Shown: positions 45,422-57,120 of the stretch, piece after piece
How positions within the stretch are numbered: the stretch's first letter is position 1
Layout of the letters: each line of letters starts with the position of its first letter
DNA from: Dryocosmus kuriphilus
Lineage: Eukaryota > Arthropoda > Insecta > Hymenoptera > Cynipidae
Assembly: GCA_038277395.1 (NCBI GenBank)
Contig: CM076195.1
Span: forward strand, 16,748,535 to 16,812,534
Reading direction: 5' to 3'
DNA: 64,000 nt
Program-made: the position numbers and the translations under genes
Notes under the pieces: generated by a model
Seen by the model: the letters and a program-made list of their open reading frames with translations, nothing else
The model's database searches: none
Told to the model about the DNA's origin: nothing

Positions 45422-45574
45422 CTTTAAATAAAGGTATAATAAATATTTTTTCTTCTTTAAGATTATTTTAATTCATTTCGTGTATTTTTAATATGGCTTC
45501 TCCTCCTTTGAATCTTTTTTGTGAAATTATAATAATTAATATTATTAAGATGTTTATTACATTCTCATCACAGA

Positions 45575-46300
45575 AGGTATTAGATTTATTTCAAATTTGA
45601 CTTTCGCGGATTTAATGAAATCTCCACATTTTGAGACCTCCTGAATCCGAAAAAAAAAAAACGGTTTTTACGACGGTGTCTGTCTGTCTGTTGTCGTCGT
45701 CGTTGTCATCGTCGTCGTTGTCGTTGTCGTGGTCTGTTCCCACGATAACTTTCAAAAGACTAATCGGATTGGATTGCACTTTGATATACTTCTTTAAGGG
45801 GTAAAAAAAAGGACGAGTTCGTTAACCAGCGTTTTTTGACCAACGGTTATGGTTTTAACCACCAAAAAAAACATCAAAAACGGTTTTCACAAAATCAAAA
45901 TCCATTTTCCGGCTAGACTATGAGAGATAAAAAAAAATTTAGGAAAGTAAAATTGTTCATCTCAAAAAAATCTACAAATTTTGTCTCAAACGTTTTTTGA
46001 TCAAATGACCAGTTTTTGTTTTAATCAAGAAAACGCTATTAAAATTAAAAAACTCTGGTTTCCCGACAAAATATCAAAGATACAAAAAAAATGGTAAAAA
46101 ACAAAGTTGTTCAATTCAAAAAGATCTACAAATTGTGTTTCAAACATTTTTTGATAAATGCACGGTTTTTGTTTTAATCGATAAAACGTTATTAAAAATA
46201 AAAAATTTCAAATTTCCCGCCAAACTATGCAAGATGCGAAAAAATTATTATAAACAAAGTTTTTCACCGGAAAAAGATCTACAAATTTAGCAGAAAACCA
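45575..46300 (+). repeat. Unclassified interspersed repeat, copy 3
   Basis: The best preserved copy: GGTATTAGATTTATTTC, CTTTCGCGGATTTAATG, the GTCTGTCTGTCTGTTGTCG block, then GACGAGTTCGTTAACCAGC. After that there are about two and a half ~150-bp units with TTTTTTGAT, GTTTTAATC, AACTATGCAAGATGCG and AAAGTTGTTC words. Confidence 0.8.
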
Positions 46301-46986
46301 GCCGCCATTTACATATCCGGCCTATGCAAACTTTCAGAATATCCATTTGGTGATGTGTTACTATTTTTACAACCATTTGTGAACTCAAATGCTGTGTACC
46401 TTACCGATACTGTTTTATGTAGCTAGCTCTCCGACTAACTGGAATAAGAGAATGTGAAAAACTCGCTCTGATAAATGCGCCCTCTTGGCGGATGTCCCTA
46501 GAGTCACTTTAAAGGTGCACATTGCGCGTCGGTAACTGATGAACGTTCGAATTTCCAGAAATGACTTAGCTTCAACTTGAACAGTTATCATTAGCGCAAA
46601 CTTATTAGCATTTATTTACCACCAGCATATTAAATATTTAATACAAATCTCATGTTTATATGTTATAATTGGTTTTCCATATTTATTAAGTATAATAATG
46701 ACTACATCGTACAGGCAGATTCAATTTATATGCATGCACAGTACATTAATTATGAATTATATGTTGTTTTCTTATCAAAGTTGCATATTTAAAAAAGAGC
46801 GCAATAATAATCATAGAAAATAAATTGTGTATAAGTATGTATACTCAGAAAAACGACTAAAAAAAATTATTACTATTGTACTTTGCTGAAATAATTGAGT
46901 AAATATTTAAATAATTAAAAAGTAGTTTCTTGATTTATATTTTTTATTTTATAAAAATTACATAATTCTTTTCAACTGCGTATATA
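46301..46986. other. No feature recognised
   Basis: AT-rich, no supported gene. Confidence 0.5.
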
Positions 46987-47349
46987 TAGAGGGTGTTTTT
47001 TTTAACTTGAGACATCGAAATATCTCAAAAAATACGCATCCTATGAAAAAAATATCTGTAATAAGAACTTTTTATTTTCGAGGAGGAAAAAACGATTTTT
47101 TAAAAATTTACCCCCCCCCCCCCCCCCTAAGAGGCAGGGGTGGGGGTAACTTTGTAATTTCAAATGGCAAATCCAATTTTTTATTACAGATTCAGATTCT
47201 TCTTTATGAAATACGTAAGTTTTATTCAAAAAATTTTTTTCGATTCGCGATAGATGGCGCTGAAATTGTGAAAAATGAAACTGTTGACACTACTTTTAGC
47301 TCTACCCAGGAATAACGAGGCGGACTTAGTAGTTGCCTATTCGCTTCGT

Positions 47350-47440
47350 GGTGCTTAATTTCGGTGAGTCCCCTTGCCTCTCACCCATCGGGGTGCTTGA
47401 TTTCGGTGAGTCCCCTCGCCTCTCACCATCGGGGTGCTTG
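47350..47440 (-). repeat. Left subterminal 41-bp repeats (2 copies)
   Basis: Two units of ATTTCGGTGAGTCCCCT and GCCTCTCACCATCGGGGTGC, inverted relative to the five units at 48867-49085. Confidence 0.9.
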
Positions 47441-47788
47441 AACTTTTGACAACGGGACAGTAAAAGTGATAAAACTGTAGAAAACCTTTTCCGAGTGCAG
47501 TTGGTTGTCGGCAGTCGATTTTGGATGTAGACATTACATATCATCGAGTGTCCACTGTCTACAATCCTCGACATCATTCTAGCCGAGCGATAACCGCGTC
47601 TGTCCGTGATTAGCGTTTATTCATTAGGAGGTTTGATTGTGTTAATTTGATTTGGGTGTGTTGGTTGCGTTCATTTCAGTTGGTCGTAATTAGTTGCTTT
47701 CGTTTGGGTTATTGCTGTTGGTCACGTTCGTTTGAGTTGGTTTGGGTGTCGCTGTATTCCCTCATTACCTTACTTCATTAATTTTACA

Positions 47789-48856
47789 ATGGAAATTCTA
47801 TTTCAACAACAGAAGATTGAAATGATTCTCATTTATGGAGAAAATGTCAGGAATATCAATGATGCTCTCATGCTTCATGCTCAACGATTTCCAGAAAGTG
47901 TTCCTTCACGCGCTTCTTTTTACCGGGTTGTCCAAAACTTCATCACTGACGGAAGTGTACAACCGGAAAAAAGGAAGCTTCGAGTAACAGTTACTGGAGT
48001 TGATAATGAAATCCCAATTCTAGCTGCAGTCACTCATGACCCTCATGTTAGTATAATTCGACAACTAAGCCGCTATTCAGGAATGTCTCTATCCATAGTG
48101 TTTGAAAGGTATTAAAAGGTAATAATTATTATCCGTATCATATTTCACTGCCTCAAGAACTTCATGGCAATGATTTTCAGAACCGAGTGACATTTTGTCA
48201 ATGGGCGGTTCAGCAGATAGAAGAAAAACCCGAATTTCTTTTTTCTAGTACTCTTCTCAGACGAGTCGTCTTTCACAAACCATGGTAACGTTAATCGGCA
48301 CAACATGCATTATTGGAGTGTACAAAATCCACATTGGTTGCGTGAAATTGAGCATCAGCGTCCATGGGCCGTGAATGTTTGGTGTGAAATAATTGGAGAT
48401 CAACTTATCGGTCCGTATTTTATTGATGGAAATTTGAACGGTGAAAAATATCGTAACTTTTTAGAAAATGAACTTCCAATATTGCTTGAAGACCTAAGCT
48501 TGGAAGTGCGACACAACATGTGGTTTCAACATGACGGTTGTCCAGCACATTATTTGGCAATCGCGAGGGAAGTACTCAATCGCGAATTCAATGGACGATG
48601 GATCGGTAGAGGGGGTCCAGTAAATTGGCCTGCCAGATCGCCAGATCGCACGGTGCCGTATTTCTATTTGTGGGGTTATCTAAAGAATCGCGTGTATAAA
48701 GAAGTGCCCACAACTCGTGATAACATGATCGAGCGAATCAGGTCTGCTTGTGCACAAATAACACCAGACACACTTCGCAGTTGTGTGGAATCTTTCGAAG
48801 TTCGGACTAAAAAGTGCATCGAAGTACGAGGACAACATTTTGACCACTTATTGTAA
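47789..48856 (+). pseudogene. DD41D-type mariner transposase, broken
   Basis: Starts at ATG 47789 (MEILFQQQ...), then a helix-turn-helix with SRASFYRVVQNFITDGSV. A stop follows at 48113-48115 (TAA). Homology continues in another frame (PYHISLPQELHGNDFQNRVT, 48139-48200) and shifts again to LFSDESSFTNHGNVNRHNMH (first Asp) into the 48305-48856 frame, which has WFQHDGCPAHYL (second Asp). The third acidic residue, expected 41 residues later in an SPDLTPxDFF-like motif, reads SPDRTVPYFYLW, so Tyr replaces Asp. Two frameshifts and a lost catalytic residue make it inactive. Confidence 0.85.
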
Positions 48857-48866
48857 AATAATTAAT

Positions 48867-49085
48867 CGAAATCAAGCACCCCGATGGTGAGAGGCGAGGG
48901 GACTCACGGAAATCAAGCTCCCCGATGGTGAGAGGCGAGGGGACTCACGAAAATCAAGCACCCCGATGGTGAGAGGCGAGGGGACTCACCGAAATCAAGC
49001 ACCCCGATGGTGAGAGGCGAGGGGACTCACCGAAATCAAGCAACCCGATGGTGAGAGGCAAGGGGACTTGCCAAAATTAAATACC
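48867..49085 (+). repeat. Right subterminal 41-bp repeats (5 copies plus partial)
   Basis: Units of AAATCAAGCACCCCGATGG and TGAGAGGCGAGGGGACTCAC, period 41 bp, directly after the transposase stop. The middle copies are almost identical; the outermost is decayed. Confidence 0.95.
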
Positions 49086-49457
49086 CCGAAGGGAATAGGC
49101 AACTACTAAGTCCGCGTCGTTATTCCTGGGTAGAGCTAAAAGTAGTGTCAACAATTTCATTTTTCGCAATTTGAGCGCCATCTATCGCGAATCGAAAAAA
49201 ATTTTTCGAATAAACTTACGTATTTTGTAAAGGACAATCTGAATCTGTAATAAAAAACTGGAGTTGCCATTTGAAATTTCAAAGTTACCTCCACCCCTGC
49301 CTCCTGGGGGGAGGGGGGGGGGGGGGGGAAGTAGGGTAAATTTTAAAAAAAACGTTTTTCCCCCTCGAAAATAAAAAGTTGTTATTACAGATATTTTTTT
49401 CATAGGATGCGTATTTTTTGAGATATTTCGATGTCTCAAGTTAAAAAAAATACTCTG

Positions 49458-50999
49458 TATATGTATTGTAATCTTCGACTCTTAAGATTATTATAATATA
49501 ATTATGGTTAATCTTTCTTATTGATAAAATGGGGATTCGCATGGAGAAAGAATAAGATTTTATAATTCCATTTTACGAGTGCACACTTTTATTCAGTAAA
49601 TCTTAATTTATATTACAATTCTCCTTAAAAACTAAAATGAAAATTTACATTTGTATGACAAATTCCTATTATCCTTTAATTCTAAGCCTAAATTCGAGTT
49701 CTGGGTTTCTTGAATTTAATTAAGTAAAAATAAAGATATGCTTTTACTGGCAAATAATTAAGAGATCAATTATTTTATTTTTATACTTCGTTTAACAAGG
49801 GTCACGTAGATGCTCATAGGCTCAATGTTAATAATATCATAAATTGAACGCACGCACAGTGTCGAAGATTGTAGCTTGTAGGCTCTTTTATTTTTATTTC
49901 AAAACTAAAAATAATTGAGCATAATTCTCCTAATAGGGGATCTTTTTCATATAAATTCTTTTTATTAGGAATGATCAAAAATTATACTTCTCTTCGTTCA
50001 CTTTCTTTTACTATATATGCAATATAGGTTCATGCATATAAATCAATTTATACATGAATTTATCTCATTCGAGATTTTTTTTATATATAGCGTTCTGTAA
50101 GGGTTTTCCTTATTTAATCCAAAATGATAACAAAATATTCAATCACCATTCAAACAAAAGGGATTCAAAACTAGAAGTCAAAATGTCTCGTGTACGAGAG
50201 TGAGCAAGAGGGAAACGAAGTATTGTTACCACGGGTTGAAACAGGAACTAAAATCCTTCGGATACCTCCAGGAGGACAAAACGTCGACTCGGAACTAATG
50301 GTAAACCAAGTAGCCCTGCCTTCGCGTAGCCGACCTTCCCCGAGACGTGGGTCAGCACAAAGAGTAAACTCTTGGAATCACCTACTGCCTCTGCAGCTTG
50401 GTGCTCACGACCCGTTTCCGAGCCGCCGATTACCACGTTCTTTAATCTTTTCGTAAAGAGCCTTTTTATAATGCCTCACGAGAAGAAATCGCTATGTGTG
50501 TTCAAGATCGACGCGTTTCATATGCCCCCCTTTCTTTAAAATTCGAGAACGCAGGAGAAGAATAATTTCTTTGTAAAATAATGATAGTTCATGAATAATA
50601 ATTTTAAAAAACAAGAAATACAATTTGGAGATCAAAAAGAATCATATACTGGCAATGTGGATATAGCCGCTAGCCTTACAAAAATAAAACTTTATATATC
50701 TCTTGATAAAAGAAATGATCAATACTCTTATTACACAAAGGAGGTTACACATACATCAAAGATAATCTAAAAATGTTGATAAACCTCAATATATCCTACA
50801 TATGAAGTATAATAAAACTAAAGTCAAATTATAATATAAGAAAAAGGGATATATTCAAAGTAGAGTAAAATAATTTGGATTATATAATTGACCGATCTAA
50901 ATCTAAATAATCCCTAAACGTGCAATAATTGTGACAGGTTTAACACTAATTATGCCTAATTAAGGCCAATTTAGAGTTTAGACAGGCTTCCATACTATT
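49458..50999. other. AT-rich stretch with a GC-rich island at 50.17-50.52 kb
   Basis: The island holds CCACGGGTTGAAACAGGAAC, GGATACCTCCAGGAGG and similar text, with short open frames on both strands that resemble no family. On minus a TATAAAAAGGC stands at 50470-50460, but no initiator or ORF follows. It could be an LTR or a decayed element. The rest is without features. Confidence 0.4.
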
Positions 51000-52020
51000 T
51001 ACATGGTGATAAATCAAATGAGAGAACAACGAAAGGAAAATTTAGGGACCAGACTTTGAAAAGGCATACGTTTCGAATTTTAAATGAAAGAAAGTCTCCC
51101 TGTTGTTTTGTGCCGGTAGTCCTTTTTCATTAGTCTTCTGTCGAGCCCAGATATCTGTGAGAGGCCACGTTTTTTTAGGTGACCTGGCCTTGTAGGCCTC
51201 CTGTAGTTCCTCTTCCTTCTTGACGGGCCCCAGTTAGCACTTTCAGGCGGTGCCACTCCCTCCAGTCTACTTTTCTAGGGTGGCGCCACCTTGCTGCATT
51301 TTCCAATCTCTGCGTACAATAGGTCGCCCCGGCTCATACTTTTTTTGTTGTTTACGAGCCTTTTGAAGGTGGGCCTTTTAGGGCTTTTTCTTCTTGGATT
51401 TTTTCCACCTTTCCAAAGAATTTTTTTCCTTTCTCTTATAAACGAGACGGAGCGAGTCTATAGAAATAGCCCTCATTGCCTTGCGTTGTTCTTTCTGTGG
51501 TGCTGGAAAAAGTTCAAGCTTCTCACTAATGTCGCTCCAATTTTTCAACTTCCTTTTCTTTTTTGTATTTGGGCTGGGCTGTGTCATTTTTTCATGTAGT
51601 AGCTGGCGGCTTGTTTGAAACTTTTGTTGGGAATGTTTTTCGATTGGGTAAAAGTTTCTCTTCTTCCTTCACTTCTTCTTTGGCCATCTCTTGAATGTTT
51701 ATTTGAGTGAGCATTTTAATGAGATCATCTGTGTCCACCAGCTTCTTGCTTACGTTGAGTACTTTCCTCTCCGTGTTGACTCCAATTGTTCTTTTTCCTG
51801 GTGGTGGTTTTACTTTTCGCCGCGGATGTTCCTTTGGTTCTCTCATGTTTGCTTTCATCGTCGGAAAAACGTTGATATGCATCTACGGTGTTGTAAATTC
51901 CTGGCACATCACTGTACTGAACACCCGCTGAACGGTGCGTATCCTCGATTTCACTTTGAGTAGATTTCTCGGGCATGGCTAGTTCCTCTTTCAAAATCTT
52001 GTTCCTGAGTGATCAGGTTT
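51000..52020 (-). pseudogene. Extra region 3' of integrase in Gypsy-2
   Basis: Several minus frames look protein-like. 51725-51994 is charged (RSAGVQYSDVPGIYN, then DAYQRFSDDESKHER). Frames near 51170-51240 give EELQEAYKARSPKKTWPLTD and IWARQKTNEKGLP. This resembles Gag-type text of insect Gypsy elements, which should precede protease rather than follow integrase. Either this family has a third ORF here or the locus is rearranged. No membrane segment suggests envelope. Confidence 0.35.
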
Positions 52021-52156
52021 AACAACTTCCTTCCGTCTTGGGCTAGGTCAAAGCATCCACTCCTTCCAGATTCCTCCGAGCTTCCCTTTCACCCTTTGCG
52101 TATTTCCTCAGGCTGTTAGCATGGTATTGTCCTCTCGTTTTTCCTCCATCTAGCTC

Positions 52157-53479
52157 TCATAGGATATACACATTGTCGCCGACTTGTCTATGAATACAGT
52201 AGGGACCATCATAGAGAGGTAAGAATTTGGCCATCGTCCCTGTATCGTGTTTTGAGACGTTTGCTAATACCCATTTTCCAACCTGAAAGTGGATTCCCCT
52301 CCTTTTCTTATTTATCCTAAGAAGTTTTCTTTCCCGATTTCTTCGAATATTTTCTTTGATGATGCAAATCTGCTCTTGTCGATCTATGGTTTCGTGAGAT
52401 ATCTCATTTAATATTGCCTCGGTGTATTCAATTTCTGAGTACCAGGCATTGTGCTGTTCAGCCGATAAAAGAGTTCTCATTAATCGCGCTATTTCTTGAT
52501 TCACTCTTTCGACCATATTGGCTTGTGGATAACTGCTGGAGGTGAGAATCATTCGCATATTTCTTTCTTCTCGAGCATTTATCAATTTTTTTCTCGTAAA
52601 TTGAGTATCTCGATCTGAAAAAACCTTGGCTGGTTTTCCAACTTCCGCAGTAAACGCATCTAATTTTTTCATTGCCATTACACTGGTCGCCTTTATGATC
52701 GGGTAGAGTTTCACATATTTGGTAAAAGTATCTATCATGACTAATATCTGTTCGTTTCTGTATTTAGTGGTGGTTAATGGTCCGACGAAATCACAAGAAA
52801 GAATATCAAGCGGCTGAATAGGTAGGACAGGCCTTTGTAATGCCTGTAATGGTGTTGTTCGTACTTTATTCCGTTGACAAGAATCACATGCAATCAAAGT
52901 TCTTCTAGTCAAGTTCACTAATTTTGGATGATAAAAATATTCTTTAAGCATTTTGTGTATTTTTCCTGCCCCGCAATGTCCGTATGATACGTGATATTCC
53001 CAAATTAACTCCTTGGCTAGTTCTTGAAGTGCGTATAATCGTAGACTTTGATTATTTTTGTGATATAATATTCCATCTATTAACTCATATCGATTATTTT
53101 TTTCAGGATCTTTCAGCAGATTCCCTTGTTTCTTTAAATGTTTGGTGTCATGTTTTGGCAAATTTAGAATATTTCGGATTTGTTGTCTGATGTGGTCACT
53201 ACTTTCATAACTGAAGGCATTGATGGTGATAATTGTATCTCTTTTATGCTTCTTTTGAGCCTCTTTCACCTGTAATCTGCTTAAAATGTCCGCCACAATA
53301 TTTTCTCTTTCAGGTGGTCGTTCCAGAATAATTTTGTAGTCTTGTATTGACAGAATCCATCTAGCGAGTCTGGTATTTCCGAATTTACATGTTTTGAAAA
53401 ATTTTAATGCCATATGATCAGTTCTGTTGATAATCGTTGCTGCAAAAACGTAGGTGCCAAATTTTTGCAAGGCCCACAC
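52157..53479 (-). pseudogene. Gypsy-2 RNase H end and integrase
   Basis: A 440-codon open frame. Residues ~1-70 complete RNase H (MWALQKFGTYVF, DHMALKFFK, VADILSRLQ). Residues ~165-200 hold the zinc-binding HHCC module (YHVSYGHCG and LIACDSCQRNK). The catalytic core follows: LDILSCDFVGPL (Asp), KVFSDRDTQFTRKK (Asp) and QANMVERVNQEIARLM (Glu), spaced close to the usual DD35E. A C-terminal GPY-type module, PLYDGPYCIHRQVGDN, ends the frame, and the text continues past a stop with ELDGGKTRGQYHANSLRKY. Integrase inserts the DNA copy into chromosomes. The frame is intact, but the element as a whole is not. Confidence 0.9.
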
Positions 53480-53518
53480 GATTACCAGCAGTTCTTTCTC
53501 TGTGGTAAAGTAAGTTAA

Positions 53519-54430
53519 TTAAGGCCCTTTCAATGTGCGACTGGCTAAACTAATGATTTCCTTTTCTTTTTTTTTATTCAGTTGATACAGGACTGCTCCC
53601 AGCGGATAACAACCGGCATCGGTTTCCATATAGTAATCTTTTCGATGATCAAGAAAATGCAGTAGAACAGATTCACAAAAAAGTTGTTTCACTTTTTTGA
53701 AGTTGTTTTGGGCTTCCTCATACCAGTTCCAAGAGACTCCTTTTTTGATAAGTTCGAGTAATGGAATGATTTTTTCTGAGTGTCTATTACTAAATTTTGA
53801 ATAAAAATTTACAAGACCAAGAAATCCTCTCAATTGCTTTATATTTTTAGTTGGTGGAAAATTTTGTATGTCCTTAATCTTACTAGGATCAGGTTTTATC
53901 CCAAAAGTGGTTATGATAAAACAAAGGAATTTTGTCTCCTTTTTGAAAAAATGCGATTTTGTCAAATTTAATATCAGTTTGTGTTCTTCCAATTCTCTTA
54001 AAATTTCTTCCAAGTGTTCTAGATGTTGTGTTTGAGATTCTGAGGTTATAAGAGTATCATCAACGAAGGATATTATGCTATCTCTCAGGCCTTGAAGGGC
54101 GTGATACAAAACTCGTAGCTTTTCCCTCGATACTGAAATGCAGTATATTGACATGAGTCTGGATGTAGTGGGACTTGCCAAAAGCTGCTGGTCATGTCAA
54201 GGTTTGACATAATGTTCATCCCTCGGCATTTTTGGAATAAAACTTCGGCTGGTTCAGGACACTCCCAGTCTTCGATTAATATTTCATTGAGTTTTCTTTC
54301 GTCTAAACATAATCGGACCGTTTCATCTTTTTTACGACTGGCACTATAGGGTTAATATAGGGGCTATTAGATCGTTGAATTATTCCCATTTCAATCATTT
54401 TTTTTGTATTTCTCCTTCTACTTTGTCCCG
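53519..54430 (-). pseudogene. Gypsy-2 reverse transcriptase and RNase H start
   Basis: From about 54405 the text reads MIEMGIIQRSNSPYINPIVP, then, over a frame break, ERKLNEILIEDWE. The main frame (53519-54181) has DSIISFVDDTLITSESQ (active-site FVDD), NLTKSHFFKKETKFLCF, IKQLRGFLGLVNFYSKF and DYYMETDAGCYPLGAVLYQL (first RNase H Asp). A TAA at 53519 separates it from the integrase frame, which is in the same register. RT copies the genomic RNA within particles. Confidence 0.9.
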
Positions 54431-54757
54431 ATAGACCATTGGAATGGGATAACTTCTGGCTACGAAAGGTTGCCCTTCTTTTACTCTGAGAATATTTACG
54501 TAGGAAGTAAGAAGGCTAGGTTGTTTTAGAAAGACTTTTTTATATTTCCAAAGAAGGTCCTTCAGTTTCCCTTCTATTTCATGGCTTGTCTCTTCGTTTT
54601 CTTCGGCTTTTTCTTTAATTTCTTGGAAAGAAGTATCCAGGGCTTCTACCTCAGGATAATCTTCTACAAAATACACGGTGTCCTGCGTAATGTCCATCTT
54701 GTTTATTTCATTAATTTGCTTAATCGTCTCGAAATACCTGAAATCATTCTCCTCCAT
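54395..54757 (-). pseudogene. Gypsy-2 protease-RT linker
   Basis: 120 acidic residues ending in KKVFLKQPSLLTSYVNILRV, then RSYPIPMVYRDKVEGEIQK. The last part is the standard lead-in to Gypsy RT (the segment before the first RT motif). The acidic part is a variable linker. Confidence 0.75.
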
Positions 54758-55267
54758 TATTCTGATACATGTTGACCCTCCAAATAAAGAAAGTTGAGGG
54801 TTTTTGAGTCTAGATAAATGTTTGTTTTAAGCTGATCTAAAACGTCTATTCCCATTATGCATGTACGAGACAACTTCGGTAACGACCAGCAAAGGAATCT
54901 GAATCGTGTGATCATGCAATTATACATCTGCATAAATCTGTTTATTTGATCAAACTGTTCTTCCTCCAATTGGTCCTGTGAGTGCAACTCCAGAACCCGG
55001 GAGTTTCGGATAGCCATCAAAACGTTCTTTGCTACTTGAGACAAATTCTTCGGAGATACAGCTGACTTCAGAGCCCGTATCTACCAATGCTTTTGTCATA
55101 ATTCCTCCAATTTGAAGATTAGCGATATAACATCGCGATCTTTCTCTTTGCGTGTGGCCCGACGTTTCTTCCAATAGCTCGGTCCTCGTGTTTTGTAATA
55201 TGTTCGTAATTATTGTTAATTTTACTGCCACGTTAACAGTAGTAGATCTATACGGGTACGAGACCAC
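54757..55267 (-). pseudogene. Gypsy-2 aspartic protease
   Basis: The frame 54950-55267 contains IGGIMTKALVDTGSEVSCIS, with the catalytic D-T-G. The overlapping frame 54757-55044 carries the end of the domain, IMGIDVLDQLKTNIYLDSK, so one frameshift lies between. The protease cleaves the polyprotein. The 5' flank includes a TTGGCGCC word near 55415 but no convincing LTR. Confidence 0.85.
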
Positions 55268-55424
55268 TTACCATCCGAGCAAGGTTCATCTCCATGTTAA
55301 ATTACCCTCGGTCGGTAATGCTACGTAGTTCTAACCATCACCACCATAGGGCGCTCCGTCACAGGCTACCGTGGCTACTGGTAATGCAGATTCCTAATGA
55401 AAAACAGATGGCGCCAAATTTAAA

Positions 55425-55611
55425 AAATTTTTAATAAAATAAATAAAACAAATAAAAGAAATAAATGAAATAAAATAAATAAAGTAAATAAAATAGATAA
55501 AATAAATGAAAATAAATAAAATAAGTGAAATAAATCAAATAAATGAAATGAATAAAATAAGTAAAATAAATACAAGAAATAAAATAAATTAAATAAATTA
55601 AATAAATAAGG
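55425..55611 (+). repeat. (AATAAA)n-like A-rich simple repeat
   Basis: AATAAAATAAATAAA-type text like the 3' tails of the adjacent LINE family. The plus-strand LINE begins at its right edge. Confidence 0.9.
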
Positions 55612-56184
55612 CTTCCGTTTCCGGCACCGAAAGGTCAAGTACGCGTGTTTATTCTGAGCTACCTTTTTTGGTTTTGGCGACGGGTGTGTGAAAGACGATA
55701 AGGGAGGTGAGCGTAGGGAAAGGGTTGTATGGTAGTGTGGGGGAGTTGTTTCGTAAAGTTAAAAGGTTTGAAACGAAAGTCAAAAGTGAGAGTTTAGGGG
55801 TAAGTTGCCGAGGTCGGAAAAGTGAGAGGCAAGATAGGGGACAGCAGATCAGTAAGTTAGACCAGCATGTTTACAATGAGGAACCAAATGGGGGCCAGTA
55901 GAGGGCAGCAGCAGGTAGATGCCCTTGGTGCTGATAAGCTCACTGCGGCCGGCGAAACAGGGAAGGGTAAGGGTGACGCCGGAGATAGTACTGATGATGG
56001 AGAGATACAGTTTACTACGCCGGGGGAAACTTTGTAAGGGGTGAGGAAGAAGGGAGACTAGCCGACAGAAGAACTCGAGGTAGACCGTCAAATCGAGAAC
56101 TGCTTAGTAGATCGAGATTTGGCAGTTTAGGATCAAGACAACTTTCTATCAAGTGGAGACAGGGGGAAGGGTTAACGGTTAAAA

Positions 56185-56880
56185 GTGATGAGGGGGAAAA
56201 GACGGAAGATAGTAAAATATCAAGGGAAGAAGAGTGGAATGAACAGGGAGAAGAGAAATTGCGGAGAAAGCTTAAGAAAAAGTCTCCACCGGAGAGAAAT
56301 AAGGCAAAAGGGAAAGTCGATAGTTAGAGAAAAGTGGGAAGAACGGGATCTGGTGTGGCGGCAAGAAAAATATAAGGTTCGGAAACAGTTGGAGGATATC
56401 GGGAAAAAGGAAAGAGTGAGTGAGAAAGAGAGAAAACTTGATATGGAAGAGTTGGAAGAAAGAGTGAGAAATCTATAATGTAAGTCTGAGGACAGGAAGA
56501 AAGTGGATGAAGGGATAAGAGAAGGAGGGAAAATAAAAGAATTGAATGAGAATGCTATCCTAGAAAATGTGAGAATGAAATCAAGATTGAGAGAAGTAGA
56601 AAGGAAAATGGAAATATAAGAGAAGACGAAACGTAGTAGAAATATAGTGATTAGAGGAATGAAAATGGATAGTGAATCAGGAAGAGAAGAAGTGGGAAGG
56701 TTGTTAGGGTAAATTGGGACAAAAGTGCATGTGGAAGAGGTAAATGGAGTGAGAAGGAAGGATAAAGGTAAATCAAGTGTATATATAGTGAAAGTGAGAA
56801 GTGAGAAAGAAAAATATGATATTATGAGAAAAAAGAAAGCTTTAAAGAGGAGGGAAGAAAGGATAGAGGAGGATACAACG
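56185..56880 (+). pseudogene. LINE ORF1 (coiled coil, RRM-like), broken
   Basis: Text includes KWEERDLVWRQEKYKVRKQL and KERKLDMEELEERVRNL (coiled coil). Past stops it continues KRSRNIVIRGMKMDSESGRE and VYIVKVRSEKEKYDIMRKK, matching the intact ORF1 at 37298-38101. At least three in-frame stops or shifts. Confidence 0.8.
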
Positions 56881-57120
56881 TGAATGAAAGAAGAAGAGAG
56901 TGAATGGTGAAACAGAGATCATGGAGTGAAAGAATGAAAGGGAACATGGTATGGATAGGGAAAGACAGGATGTGGGCAAACAATAATGTGTGGATATGGG
57001 ATGAAGAGGTGGAGAAACAAAGGCTAGTGGTAGAAGGGAGGAGATAATGGAAAAATTAGAGGGTAAAAGGAAAGAAGGAGGAGAAGGCGGAGCGACGGGG
57101 CTTACATACAAATAGGGAGG

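Larger units (their letters stand above)
46987..49457. mobile_element. Mariner-superfamily (DD41D-type) transposon with long inverted ends
   Basis: The left 46987-47440 and right 48867-49457 ends are inverted repeats. They start TAGAGGGTG / CAGAGTATT, then TTTTTTTTAACTTGAGACATC, and are flanked by TA at 46985-46986 and 49458-49459. Each arm holds a mononucleotide run (C at 47111-47127; G around 49313-49328) and ends internally in 41-bp tandem repeats, two copies left and five right. A broken transposase lies between. Confidence 0.88.
51000..55390 (-). mobile_element. Gypsy-2 LTR retrotransposon, internal region
   Basis: On minus: protease (54950-55267), linker (54395-54757), RT and RNase H (53519-54430), RNase H end and integrase (52157-53479), then an extra hydrophilic region (about 51000-52020). 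Protease, linker, RT and integrase share one frame with only a few stops, so pol was one long ORF and the copy is better preserved than Gypsy-1. No LTRs are identified. The 5' side stops at a (AATAAA)n stretch at 55425. Confidence 0.85.

Noticed and set aside
50460..50470. TATAAAAAGGC on minus as a promoter
   Set aside because: No initiator, no downstream ORF and no transcript evidence.
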